The position numbers were made by a program, and so were the translations under genes. This document shows positions 1 to 12,005 of a stretch of DNA of 64,000 nucleotides, piece by piece. Below the pieces are notes generated by a model. It made no database searches. It was given only the letters and a program-made list of their open reading frames with translations, and was not told the DNA's origin. The DNA lies in contig OX344763.1 of the NCBI GenBank assembly GCA_947034895.1, positions 3,598,501 to 3,662,500 on the forward strand, in the 5' to 3' direction. Position 1 is the stretch's first letter. Each line of letters begins with the position of its first letter. This DNA is from Rhytidiadelphus loreus (Eukaryota; Streptophyta; Bryopsida; Hypnales; Hylocomiaceae).

Positions 1-192
1 AAACCTACATGATTTGCCAATTAACATAGTCGTCTATCGTAATGAACACGATTAAACTACTGCTAATTTTATTTTGGTCATTACACTACTCAATTATACC
101 ATTCGCTTCTTATTTCAAGCACTGTGTGTGGTCTCCTGCTTGACAATAACATGTGCACATTAATGACAACGGTTGAAGGTAAAAAAACGTAC

Positions 193-2120
193 TGCCCAAT
201 ACGGTAACTGGAAGAGAGAGCTCACTCTCTTCACACCGTGCATTTTGACTGGATCATCTGCCCCATTCTTCTCTCCTTCGTCATTCAAGTATGTAGTACG
301 CTCCTCTCCCATTCGAAGTATTTCCTTTCCAGATGGTCTGTCCGGAGGTGGTCTCCACTCAGGATTTCCATCAAATGCAACTCTAGCTGTACGAAATCGA
401 TGCTCTGCTGGAAGCCAACGACGAGCTCCCAAGTACACCATTTTTTTCAGAGGCGCTGAGTGACCCGCTACCATTTCCGTCACGCATGATGGACATCCCT
501 TGTATCCCTTTGTCTGTTGGCTTGACATCAAACCGTAAGCTGGAAAGTCGTTCATAACGCACAACAAAACTGCCCTCATCAAGAAGTTCCGCTCACCAAC
601 AAGTACTGAACAGTCCGCAACTGGAACTCCACGCCACAGCTTCAGAAGATCACGAACAAAAGGAGCTAAAAAAACATCAAAGCTCTCTGCATTTGGGGCC
701 TTCTCTCCAGGAATGAGCAAAGCCAAAGATATGAAGAACTTCCTCGTCAGAAGCCAAGGTGGAAGATTGAAGAAGGCGAGAAGAACTGGCCACATTGAAT
801 ACCTAGTGCTCTGGTTCCCAAATGGATTGACTCCATCTGCGACCATTCCCATGTACACATTACGCTCCTCCATGGTGAATGTAGGGTCAATGGCATGCAT
901 TGTTGCCCACTGTGCACTATCGATTATGCCCCTCATCTTGCCGTCATCTGATTTGTTAGATGCATGCCACCTCATAAGTTTGGCCACCTCCGGACAACGA
1001 TATAAACGTCGCAAGCGGGGAATGATGGGAAAATATCGGAGAACTTTCCGAGGAATACTACTAGATCCTAGTATATATCGAGGCAGTCTGCATTCAGGAC
1101 AATGGTCGGCGTCGGCATGCTCAGGTCCTTCATATAGAACGTGACCACTTGCACAATAGTGAATTGCTTCATGCTCCAGTCCCATTTTCATAATCATCCG
1201 CTTCATTTCGTATGCATTTCAAGGTAAGGAATTCGCTTGTGGAAGCACATCAACACTCAAAAAGCGAAGCAACTCATCGAGGAAGGTCTGTGGGACACCG
1301 TACAAATTTATCATATTCATGAGGACAATGCTCGTCTGCAACCGATTGACACCACATCCTTCATATAGAGCTTGCGTGGACTCCTGTAGTAGCTCGTCCA
1401 TATCTGCGTCTTCCATGTCAATATTGTCCACTTCATCTGCCTGTGGAAACTCACTTGGAATATCTCGTTCTCCTTCAACGTCTTGGTGAATGTCGTCTGC
1501 GTGTGCGAAGGCATCGCGCACCATGTCTTCCACTTCTACTTCTGTTCTTTGAGGCCACACAAAACCAGTTTCGTCGTCACCATTTCGCCTCCAAACATAA
1601 GGTTCTTCACCAGGTGCAGGAATTTCCACTGGACCCCGCATGTTCTGTCCATCAATTGTCTTCAAACACATGCACAGAACAAGTAGTCATTAACATCTGG
1701 ACTTTTGCGTAGTTGCAATTTTTGTTCTTCGTAATTCATAAGAAAGGGTCACAACACGTTTCTTGAACCCAGTAATTTGGATATATTTTAAATTAAAATA
1801 TCACATACATATTAATTGGACCCCATTACATTATAGACCTTTGTACACCCTTCTTGCTATGTAATGTCCTCCTACATTATACCCATTTATTTAAAACATT
1901 ATTTAAGAATTCAATAAAGTTATGTTCTGTTGCTCACCATGACTGCATAAGGTAATGAAGGATCTCTCCCATATAGCTTGTGATGCCTGGCGACAACGGC
2001 AGTGCTTCGAATTCGTCCTCCACGGCAGCGCGTACATGCACAAGGGTACTCAGGAAGTCCTTGCCTGAACGCAACTGCCCTTTCTATGTGGTAAGCAGCT
2101 CCCACACGTCGTGGCCTCAT
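193..2120 (-). pseudogene. CACTA transposase tnp2 (Transposase_21 family), N-terminal exons, one in-frame stop
   Basis: Transposase of the CACTA element; it would bind and cut the element ends in the nucleus. Two exons are readable. Exon 1 is 1938-2120, Cys-rich (C-A-C-T-R-C), ending in phase 0 at donor GTGAGC. Exon 2 is about 1659-193, starting in phase 0 after TTTGAAG or 15 nt later after GGACAG. Exon 2 has the family landmarks in order: EEPYVWRR, EDMVRDAF, VPRKVLRYFP-like (here IPRKVLRYFP), MRWHAS, DGVNPFGNQS, YSMWPV, NLPPW, LLIPGEKAP and the LPYW motif. LPYWA is followed by donor GTACGT at 187-192, so the catalytic C-terminal part should lie left of the window and the gene is not truncated here. 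A single TGA (1219-1221), between SLP and NAYEMKR, breaks the reading frame. CGA-to-TGA would explain it. No frameshift is seen. Confidence 0.85.
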
Positions 2121-2644
2121 TATTTTACTCCACTTCTACAACAATGAATTCTTCGAATCTGGTGAATTGTCAAAACAATAATGTCGAGTAACACCAATGA
2201 GGTTTTCCCATGCCCTGTTCTGCATGTATTACTTGGTCTAAAACATGAATATCTAAAACATAAAGACCTACCTCAATTTCCCCATGATAACAATTGCAAA
2301 TGACAACATCATGATTTCATGACAAATCAAGGACTGCCATGTACTCACCAGTGAACCTTGAAGCACAACTGAATTCTGGGGAAGACAAATTCACTCATTA
2401 TAAGGAGAGGCAAAAGTCCTTTCGGTTGTAGTATTCACCAAGAAAAATTAATACAATTCCAACGTCATTCAAAGAAAGAATTGACATATTTTGTGTACAC
2501 GTACAAACAAAAAAGTATACTCCTGTATTGAAATTAGGAAACAGATAAACATAAACGTCCAGAGCATAGTCACTTCGACTATGCACATAGGGTTGTCGTT
2601 GAAAACGACAAAACTAAGTGTTGGGATAAGTCATCTTCTTACCA

Positions 2645-3172
2645 CTACAACAACCCTGCTAAAAACAGTTTTCTCTTTGCCACATGACAGGGCTTTCCGT
2701 CGAGGCAAGTACCGTTCGGTACACATATGTGGAAGTCATATTTTCGGGTACCGAAATCGTATTTTTCCGAAAGGGCCGCGTACTCCTTCTGTAATTTCTC
2801 TACCACTGGTTTATAACTAACTCGTTTTTTAGGAAGAGTACTACCTTTTTTTTTAAAAGGAATTCCTACAGTTGCACCTCTAGAAGTATCACTTCCATTC
2901 ATGAATGCCTCTACAGGGAGTGCAGAACTATTTGGGCATCTACTATCTTCATCACTAACTATTCCAGTACTGGGTCTGACAACAATGCTTTTCTTCAAAC
3001 AAGACAATGAGAAACGCACTTGGCCTTCAAAGTCTTCAGATTCGGAGAGTTCTTCGAGCACAGGTTTTTGGAAACACAGAGGTCTATACTCACATTTTTT
3101 TCCACCGTCACCAGCATTGCTACTGACTATACCTTTCTTCTCCATTTCTAGTGACAACGAACTTCTGTTCAT
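2645..3172 (-). CDS. unrecognised ORF in the spacer between the two CACTA genes
   Basis: A 175-codon open frame that I do not recognise. The protein would be basic and Ser/Lys-rich, with a Cys-containing C-terminal stretch (ICVPNGTCLDGKPC) and a KPVVEKLQKEYAALSEKY segment that could form a short coiled coil. It lies upstream of tnp2 exon 1 on the same strand, inside the CACTA element, so it could be a 5' exon of the tnp2 gene or an element-encoded accessory protein. A GTAAGA donor occurs just past its stop, but not in a frame I could join to tnp2. A chance ORF is also possible. Confidence 0.35.
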   Translation of the reverse strand: MNRSSLSLEMEKKGIVSSNAGDGGKKCEYRPLCFQKPVLEELSESEDFEGQVRFSLSCLKKSIVVRPSTGIVSDEDSRCPNSSALPVEAFMNGSDTSRGATVGIPFKKKGSTLPKKRVSYKPVVEKLQKEYAALSEKYDFGTRKYDFHICVPNGTCLDGKPCHVAKRKLFLAGLL

Positions 3173-4050
3173 GTGAGTATGAAGTACTCAATGACTTCAA
3201 TAAATTTTAACATTAGCATTTCTGTTCACTTAGTTGTCATCACTTCAATGCACTTCAGGCCTTAAACAACTCTGTTTTATGCGGTTCTAAATACCCCTAA
3301 GAAGTTTAGGAAAGACTTCTGAACTCTATGACCAATGATCTGAAGCCAACCACAAACCTAAAGTGAATATACCGTAGTACATGTAGAAAAACATATTGAG
3401 TTCAGGAATCATACCTTGATAGCAATGACAGCATCCTCGTGAGTCCATACAATGATGTCGTAATGAATATGGAATTAGCACTTCTGCAAACCGAAATTGG
3501 GGATGCTATGTTGGTCTTTGAACTGGGAATCAAACAAGAAGTTGTTGTTAGAAAAAATTGAACTACATCTGCAGTAGTTCACAGCATAGCGGGCAAGTCA
3601 TATAATAAATGAACTTCACTGATAACTCATGCTCCAAAATGTCGTTGCACGAAGTGAAACGACGACGATGTTTTATGCATTTTCTGTGGACTAAGAAGTT
3701 TTCTCTCATATGCGTGAAGTACTCATTGTGATTAGTCATTGCATTCATGCTATGTGATTGGCTACAAATCTCCATTACAGTCTTCCTTCACTACATTGTT
3801 ATTTCACAATTTATAAGAATACAGACCGCAGCGAACACCTAGTAGCACGTACAGCTCAATTTTTGTAACCGAGAATGTCAATTCACAATGATATGCTACT
3901 CTGACCACAACTACAAATACACTGGCACCATTTCAGTTTTGTGTGTAGCGACGATTTGGCGACAGAAAGGTAGAGAGTGCGTAAAACCTAGAGGTGCAGA
4001 GGTAGGAAAAGCACGGACGTAGTATTACTTGAGAGGAAGTTGCTGAAGCC
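3173..4050. other. divergent intergenic spacer of the CACTA element
   Basis: This is non-coding as far as I can see. It separates the minus-strand tnp2 side from the plus-strand second gene, so it should hold both promoters. I see no convincing TATA box. Short minus-strand open frames here (for example 3563-3775) show no family motif. Confidence 0.4.
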
Positions 4051-7000
4051 ATGTCCCGTGAGTTAGACGAAAAATGGGATAGTCTAATGCTTCGGCTTGA
4101 CAGAATGATTCAGAAGCAGCGGCCTTCCAATCCGCCGTAAGAATCGCATGGCAGCTTGCTTAGCCACTCTCTCTCCACTTTCCCGACATTCTCGTGGTCA
4201 TTAGCAGGTTGTAGTCCCAAAATAACTGGCCAACATGTTCTTCAAATTTAATGTACATGGCTGCGCCATAATATAACTTACACGGACACTTGCTTTCTAC
4301 AACTAAATATGAGGAATTGCTAAACTGGAATTCACTTGGCTGCCAGTAGTAGAGCTGTCTGCACAACATAAAAATTACTGAGAAAACTGGAGAGAAGGCA
4401 CGTTAGTCGAGGAAGACAGGAAATTAGGGCTTCGCGTACATTGCAGTGGATGTAATGTTATTGGATGAAACTTGGGACGAGGTAATTAGGGAACTGTTTC
4501 TTCCCAACATGCTGTTTTGAACATGGCGTTTTGCACAGCATCGGGAGACGATGGTGGAAATTTACAAACTTTCGTTTGACAGCTCTCTTACCTCATTGTT
4601 TTCTGAATAGGTTGATTTCCAGAATGAATTGCTTTGCTGGACATGTAGATTTTTTAGCGGACTCGTGGACTGCTGCACTTATTTCTGCTGTTGGATGTTC
4701 CGGTTTTTTACAGAAGTGAAAATGCATGCACGCCAAGGTTGAACATTCTGTATGCTTTTTTGGGTTGTCCTTGCCAAATCTAGTATTTTTTGTCTTCCAT
4801 ATTTTAAAAAAGAAATTGACAGACTTTTATTTTATGTTTTCGTGCTTGAAGAGTGAAGGAGGAGAATGTGGCGTGCAATGGACTAGACAAAGCTGGACCG
4901 AGTGACCACGTACAGTCGGCACCTGTACATCTAGAATTCGATGGAGGATTGGTAGGCCTTGGTGACTTCAACAGTGACAGTGTTGTACAAGTTGAAGTGT
5001 ATGGACAACGAGTTTCGTATCTTGGACTTGAGAAAGTGCATATCCGTAATAGAAGTCCGCATTTGCTAGAAGGAATAGCAGATTTGGAGCCGGGTTTCAT
5101 AGTTCCGCATGCTGTAGTTTTGGAAGAGGAACCATCGGCTGTTCTGTCAGCAAGCAGAGGTGCACATAATTTCATCGGAAGTACAAGTCGGTTGCACGAA
5201 TCTAAGAAGTCACCGAAGAAAACAGGGAGAGGTAGCTGTGTGTTTGAAGAAATCACCGAACCTGACAGTCCCGAGGCAGAGAAGTCTTCAGACAATATCA
5301 CGGACTCTGGGAGTGACCCCACTTGGCAACCAGGTGTACAGTCTTCTTTGTCCTCTTCATGTTCATACTCTGATAGTGCAAGCAGTATCAACAGCGACTT
5401 TATTTTGCAACATCGGTTAAGAAGTACGACACGAAGCAAGAAAGTTATTTTTCAGAAACACTTGGAGATTGGATCGACGTTAAGACACATCCGAAGGCCA
5501 CGGGTCAGGACAAGGTCAGGTGCCAGAGGAACAAGGAAGAAGAAAAGGGTGAAGAGGAGTCCTAGTGCGTGTTCTTCTGTTTCCAACTCTGACAGTAGTT
5601 GGCAACCAGATCTGGAATCGAGCTTGCCTGCAGCAGATACCATTCCGTCGAAGAAGCATACTCGAAGCACCAGAGCAGCAGATGTAAGTATCCTAGCATG
5701 CACAACAGTAAGGGACAGTGAATTTGTAATAATTTATATTGTGAAAATGAAGGTGTGCATGCCTTGGGCGACATTGGAGATCTATAGAAATGCAAGTCAT
5801 ATGTATTTATTTTTTTCATCCTTGTAGACACTTTAAACCTTGTGATGAATTAGTTGAAGGAGGTTCTGGGGTTAGTTTTTCCTACGTCATGCTTAGTACT
5901 GCCAAGGCTGAATTTAAATTGTTGTGAAGTTCATAGGATGTATAGAAGATCGAACCCTGACTGAAAGAAAAGGTAGAAGTATGTCATTGCATTTTCTGAG
6001 CTTACAATGTCTATTTCAAAGAAAGGGGACAGGACAATGTGAATTATTAGCTGAGCTTGTAGTAGATGGGGCAAAAACTAGATGTGAAGAAGTAGACAAA
6101 TTCCAGGTCTCCCAATTCCATTATGTGGGCTTCATGACAAGCATGAACAACAAGCGGACATTTTCGTTTCTATAGCTGAATTTGAAATGCATTGTAACAT
6201 TGAACTTACAGGTGGATAGAGAAGAACGAACAAGGCAAGGTGTAGCGTTCAAAGGAAACGAGGTAAGAAAGGTAAAGACATGTAATATTGGTATGTACAT
6301 TGAAGAATTTGAGCATTGTTTTGAATATGATTCCCACCTCAATTTAATGAAGACACGAAGTTATAATGTAAGATGACATTGGTTTGCGTGTTCAACACTT
6401 TTAATTTAACTGATTACCACTTGCCATTTTGTACTGTTGAAAACAACAATAGGTGCAGACGGCAATGGGGAAAGGGAAAGAGAGCTTTGAAGTCTGGAGC
6501 TTGCCGAGAAACAGAGGAAAGCCTAATACAAGATCGAACCCCACGGAGCCCGATATTGAAAAAATTGGCAGTGTGCGTGGAAAAAAGAATGTGACAACAA
6601 TTGACATGCACAAGTCTAAATCGAAGGAAAAGGAAAAAAAAACAGTATCGTCGGGAGTGGACGTCATTTTTTCGGAAGGAGAAGAAGAGCCATGTGAAGA
6701 AGGAGGGCCACCTCGTACTTCCAAGCAATCTGGTCATGTCCTCAAGTCGCATAGACGTGTCATTGATGATTTTGGAATCCAAGAGCAAAACGTCTTAGAT
6801 AAGGTGGCAGGCAAAAGGGCTATAGTGGAAGCCGCTGAAAAAGATCTGTATGACAGAAGTGACGAAGACCTGTCTGTACCGCAGTTGGAAGACGCGCTAC
6901 AAGGTATGTGAAGTTTTCAATATGTCGTTCTTGTGTTTATTTGAAAAGAATGTTGAGGATGTCTGAGGAGAATTTGAGTATAATATTCGAAGTTTATTTA

Positions 7001-9211
7001 CATTATCTCATGACAATTACGAAAAGGTGTTCAATGATATTTAATTTATGAACTAGTTTGTGTAGACCGGGAAGTAATGAATGTGAAATCATTGATTGTC
7101 TCTAGAGAAGGGTAGTCCATCATACAGAAACAAGAGAAGAATTGAGCGGAGAAGGCAAAATGATCCTTTGGAGGAGGAAATTCGAGGTCGAAGAAGTGGG
7201 AGGTACTCGCCTGGACGTCGACAGGCTTTGAAATCCTTGAACGTTAGCCTTGATCTTCTAGAGCAATCGAACTCCGGCAGTGGCAGTGAAGAGAGACGGA
7301 GATCACTGGAATAGGATAGCGACAGCTCACGGTCTCGGGATGTGAGATTCTACCTCATTTTCGATCAGTGAGGGTGATCACATTAGTATATATCAAGTAG
7401 TCATGAGAGATTGGCAACTGTGTCTTCATTTTTATTTATTGAATGTTTTCCGGAAACTTAATACAAAGTGTCAGTTGTACTTTTTTTGGTTTTACCTACA
7501 GTTCTATTATTCAATGTGTAATGTAGAGGATGCGAAAAGGGAAGCCAACGCAACATGCTGACCGAAGAAGGCGAAGAAGTTACAGTTCCTCAGAAGACGA
7601 ACTGCATCGTAGCAGATGAGACATGGAGCGTCGGAGCATCAAGCGCTACGGCGGCGGTGGAGACAGGGCAAAAGGATGGGAGTATGGCAAACCCAGTACG
7701 TATCGAAGAAGACGGCTATCACCAAAATCGGATTCAGAGGATGGGGACAGAAGAATCCATAATCGGGAGTTGCGGAGGTATGACAACAGCTCAGAGGAAG
7801 ACTTCAGGGGAGAACGAAGTCGGAGGGCGTTGGCAATCAAAAGTAATCCAACTTCACCAAATGATGAAAATGCCAAGCGGAAAGAGAGGCGGCAAAAACA
7901 AAAAGAAAGGGAATCAAAAAGAACGCAGAGAGAGAACCAGGGGTTAAAAGGCCACTACATTGCAGTGGATGAACACGGAGAGCCGTATGGGTATGGGAAA
8001 GGTGCACGGAAATAAGAATTGAGTAAGTTGTGTAGGGCGCTTGACCCTTCTGTGATGGATATTCGTTGGCAACCAGAAGAAGACATGAAGATCCTGTGAA
8101 ACAGACTGAAGGAAAATTTTGAGTATAGTGCCACCATATCTCGTGCATACATTAGATCCCTAGCTGGCAGGAATGTAACGCAGAGGCGTAATAAAATCAT
8201 CAATTCCATGATAGACAATGCTCCATGTCCAGCTGGAATGAATGCAGATGTGTGGCGGAGACTTGACCGGATCAGACAGAATCCACGCCGTGAAGAATTG
8301 TCACAGAGGATGCGGTATGCCAATTCCTGTCGAACTACTGTAGGTCGAACTGGACCGAAAGGCATCAGTGGAGTACGTGATGATCTTCGAGATAAGCTAG
8401 GCAGAGAACCAGAGCCAAACGAGTTGGAGGAAGAGCTACGTAGGGACAAAGGGTACGGTGGTCGGACCAAGAAGCCGAAACAAAAACAAAAACATATATC
8501 ATCAGAGTCCGATGCAGAGAAGAATGTCGTAGCGTCAGACGAAGACCGAGGGAGCACTGACGAGGGTCCTAGGAAGTTGACATGGAGCAATCAGGAAAAG
8601 GCTGAGGCCATTGGGAAGGTGGGGCCGACTAAAAAGGAGTACATACGGTCTTTGGAGAAACAAATAGAAGAACTGACGGCGAAGAAGAAACGCATAGAAC
8701 AAGTTCGGGGTTGCATATCGATTGACGTAGGAGGCCCTTCTACTGATTGTCCTACAGGCATTGAACAGAAAGAAGGTGGAAGTGGTAGTACAACACCAAC
8801 TGCGGTGAGCGACCTTGTGAGGATTTCAATATGAATGTGTAGATGTGTTGTTGTGTATGTTGTAGTGTATGCCGTTGCCTTTGTTTGATCGTAGAGGGGT
8901 TTTTTTCTGTAAGATGCGGCAGACGTCAGTTATATGCCGGTGTAGGTCCTTCTTTAATTTGCTTTACTCGGTTTTTGACATTGAAACTGATGATGCATAG
9001 CTGAGAAGAAAACAATCGGAGGGAAGGTATTCAGAAGTATTTGTTAGTCGAAGAGGTTGTAAGGTTGGCTTTGCTGCTAATTCATTATGAATCTAGTATG
9101 CAGGTTGGGATTGCGGAGGACGGAGATGTAGCGGAACAGAATGGAGAAGAAACTGTTCCAGCACGTAGGACCTCTGTAGGTAAAGGGAAGCGGAAGGCAG
9201 GCCGACGTTGA
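4051..9211 (+). pseudogene. second CACTA gene (Transposase_24/TnpA-like), seven exons, four in-frame stops
   Basis: Exon model: 4051-4136, 4852-5683, 6212-6262, 6453-6903, 7106-7341, 7527-8804, 9104-9211 (3042 nt, 1014 codons). All six introns have GT..AG ends (several GTAAGT/GTAAGA/GTGAGA donors) and the phases match at every junction, which is strong support for one gene. The start MSRELDEKWDS resembles short helical N-termini of CACTA DNA-binding proteins. The middle is Ser/Asp/Arg-rich, with two repeats built on SDxxWQP. Exon 6 holds the best-conserved part: IRWQPEEDMKIL, a helical block, then GPKG, LGREPEPNELEEEL and KGYGGRTKK. This fits the layout of plant Transposase_24 proteins, a resemblance I judge by eye. 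Stops: TAG 7312-7314, TGA 7617-7619, TAA 8013-8015, TGA 8097-8099. No frameshift is needed. Confidence 0.7.
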
Positions 9212-10921
9212 GAAGGTGCGCAATTTTGTCCTAAACCTCTAACTGTGTCAATGGTGCATTATGACCTCTATGTATTATAGTGGTCATAATAGTGAACATG
9301 AGGAATACAACCCGTAGTTCCTGTGGAGCATAAAGTTTAAGGTGTCTTGTATATTTTAGATTGGGAGGATGGTACAATGCATTATTTATGTACAAACAGA
9401 GAACTAATATGGATTTCGTAGTTCTTTAATGGATTCAAAGAAATAATGTGTAGTTTGTCTTAATTGTAGACATGAGGAATTCAGAATTCCCCATTTTTGA
9501 ATCCAAAAGCTAAACCAAACTTCAATTTTTATATTATTTTATGGAAGAATTTAGGGGACATGACGTCGTGATTTCAGTTGCGTTCTGAAGTCACTGGGGG
9601 ACTTGCATCTGTAATGTCCGAAATTGCGTTATAAGGTCTTTTACTCAGAAGTCGAGAGAAGTAATAAGCATAATTATAGGAATTGCTTGTTTGTGTACAG
9701 AGTTCTATATGTGTGGAGGAGAGGCATGGCTACTGGAAGAGCAAAAGGGAGAGCAGTGGACAAAGTTTTTGCAAGGAAGGTTTGGAAGACGAAGAATCGG
9801 ATATGCATTGAAGAGGAAAAATGCCTATTAAGTCGTGCAGTGCAAGGTGTATGTCAGTTTAGCTAAGTGATGATGTAATTGTGTTCAGGAAGTAGACGTT
9901 TCGGAAGTGTCTTATTTGTTGTTGTTATGTGAAATAAGCGATACGAGTACAGTCATGAATCCGTTTATTTAGAACGGCATGAGTGTTGGAACCTCATGTT
10001 GTTGTTTTGTGTGCAGTAGTGGTGAAGGCATCTTTGTAAATTATGTGCTAGACGGTATAGAATGTTTGAAGTAACAGTCGGTTGAAGCGAATGTCTAAAC
10101 TATTTCAGAAATAAAGCTAACTGAATATTGTATACAAAATTTCTGTGAAGATTGTTGTAGCCTATCGTCTGGCCTTTCATGAAGTGTATAAAAGGAGGGG
10201 CATAGGAGATTCTTCCTCCACGAATGATCTCAGTGAACGACATCATGCTGAAGCCGTGGACGGCAATCGTGCAAAAGTAGAAAAGAAACTGATGTGCAGG
10301 AATTAGTAGATTAAAAGAAATTTGTACGTATTTTGGGGGAGGATTGTTTTTTTTTAAAAAAGAAAAAGAAAGTGCATGTGATTCTGCCTGTAAATGATGA
10401 CAACATGCTATGTGATTGGTTTGAGCTACAGTGGTATTTGGTGGGTAGCATCCTTTGTACACTTATGTGGAGGACCTCTGAATACTAAGAATAGGCAATA
10501 TTAGTAGTAGCCAAAAAAAATGTCAAAAGATCATTGGCCGACTACCAAAAAAAATGGAGAGGCCTGAATTCTGGGGCAGCGATTCTAATTTTGCAATGGT
10601 AGTGAATAGTTCAAGAATTACCAACATGTAAAGTTATTCTCAAAAATCAAGAATGGTAATTTAAGTCTTTGGAAAGTGCGGCAGTTTTCTAATATTGACG
10701 AAGACTAAAACAAACTGTGATACAGTGCATGTGTACACGGTGTCAGTACAACGTGGCATGGGTACACGGTGGCAATACGACTTGGCCCCACCTTTAGAAT
10801 AAAAATTTCCATTATTATGAAGTAGCAGACTTTTGTTAACTATGACCGAATCTAGAAGTCCTAATCAACTGCCCGTCTAGGTAGACAAGTGTTGGTAAAA
10901 CTGTTGAATCGGATGCCGGTT
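9212..10921. other. right subterminal non-coding region of the CACTA element
   Basis: No gene is seen. The region has short direct repeats typical of subterminal CACTA DNA: the phrase GTACACGGTG occurs twice near 10,735-10,770, and an ACCAAAAAAAATG / GCCAAAAAAAATG pair lies near 10,512-10,555. Such repeats are usual binding sites for the second protein of CACTA elements; that role is inferred here. Confidence 0.4.
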
Positions 10922-10933
10922 CTTCTAGTAGTG
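10922..10933. repeat. CACTA right terminus (TIR end)
   Basis: Reads CTTCTAGTAGTG; inverted it is CACTACTAGAAG. The next bases TTA are the expected first copy of a 3-bp target duplication. The partner copy would be left of the window. Confidence 0.7.
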
Positions 10934-11290
10934 TTAGCTAATTTGTCACACTTTGTGTTTAAGGGTTTTTAAGTACTATGGAGTACCCCAAAATTATGAT
11001 GTACACCTAAAACTTTGTGGGCTATTCCCACACTAGACATGCACATACCTACAATAGGAAATTTTAAAAAACACTATTTTTTGTCCTCTATGTGTGTGCG
11101 AAACTGCGAATAGTGGTCCATTGAATGCATCATTCCAAACATTCAAGATGGTTTCGACTGCTATTTTTTGGTGAAATGTAATCAAGTCTATCAAGTCTTT
11201 ACAATGGCCAATTTTAGTTTTTTCTAGTTCATGATTTTCTAATAATTATTAATTTATACTTAGTAGTATTAAATTCATTGGTGGGGACAC
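10934..11290 (-). repeat. dispersed repeat family R, copy 1 (inverted), broken by the CACTA end
   Basis: Matches 35,465-35,850 and 62,690-63,010 in reverse orientation. Shared landmarks are the GTGGGCTATTCCCACAC phrase (with copy 2), the CTAATAATTATTAATTTATA phrase (with copy 2) and a GGTGAAAT..AAGTCTTTAC..ATGGCCA order (all copies). I find no coding content. The match stops abruptly at 10,933, where the CACTA element begins. Confidence 0.7.
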
Positions 11291-12005
11291 ATAAATATCC
11301 AAGTTGTACTTGCAAAATGCAAACCAAGAATCGAAGGTTATTTTAGGGAAGGACTAGATGTCAAATGAGCTAGATATTTTTCATTCTTGAAGTGGGAATA
11401 TTGGAATTTTGCAATATTAAAATGGATGCTCTATTATGGATGCAATGCCTATTTATGAGCAACAACAATATGAATAAGAAGTGTACCAAAAGCAAGGTGG
11501 AGTCCTACCACATTGTCAACACTTTGAAAATAATTAAACTTAGTAGACTTCCTATCTATTCAGTGAGGCTAATGCTGCCCTCCCTTTTTGGAGTTGCTCA
11601 AGATTGAGATCATTTGAGTTCTTCAGTTCTTGGTTTTATCAGTCATTGAGTCAATGCTAAGTTATTAGCAATCTTAGAGAGAATCTCACTGAAGTAACTA
11701 AATATAATTGTTGCAAAACTTTCAAATATAAACATCTACCTACAACATTTACCTTTTGAATATGAACAAATTAATAGAATTTGATTTAGATACGTGCCCT
11801 ATAATCAACACTTTGAAAACTCATAATTTATTCTTACAAAGTCCAAATAATACATGTTATGACCTACATAAGAGGTCTAAGAAAGTAAGTGGCTTTGTCA
11901 AATGTGAACATTTGTCATTGTGTCGCTATACTATACAAACTATCTATACTTACACTTGGGCAATGGATTCATGTGGTAAAACTTCTACTCAAACCCTCCT
12001 TTTCT
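11291..12005. other. AT-rich flank 3' of the DUF247 gene
   Basis: No gene is seen. From about 11,660 on it is homologous to 51,130-51,466, the 3' flank of the decayed DUF247 copy, so the duplicated unit included downstream DNA. Confidence 0.5.

Larger units (their letters stand above)
1..10933. mobile_element. CACTA (En/Spm) DNA transposon, right part, autonomous-type but decayed
   Basis: A cut-and-paste DNA transposon of the CACTA superfamily. The evidence is a tnp2-family transposase gene on the minus strand (193-2120), a divergent long second gene on the plus strand (4051-9211), and a CACTA-type right end. The sequence TTCTTCTAGTAGTG stops at 10,933; on the opposite strand it begins CACTACTAGAA, the usual CACTA terminus. 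The dispersed repeat to its right (10,934 onward) is interrupted exactly there: the copies near 35.8 kb and 63.0 kb run on past that point. The left end lies outside the window, so the element is longer than 10.9 kb. Both genes carry in-frame stops, so this copy is unlikely to make its own transposase. Confidence 0.8.

Noticed and set aside
84..100. CACTACTCAATT as a possible left CACTA terminus
   Set aside because: It shares only CACTACT with the right end, and the tnp2 gene is still in an intron here with its catalytic part missing, so the element should extend further left.
4804..5439. 211-codon open frame on the minus strand
   Set aside because: It is the antisense shadow of exon 2 of the second CACTA gene, whose splice phases fit.
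10100..10462. 120-codon minus-strand open frame in the CACTA subterminal region
   Set aside because: No motif, low-complexity Lys/Phe content, and it lies in non-coding subterminal DNA.
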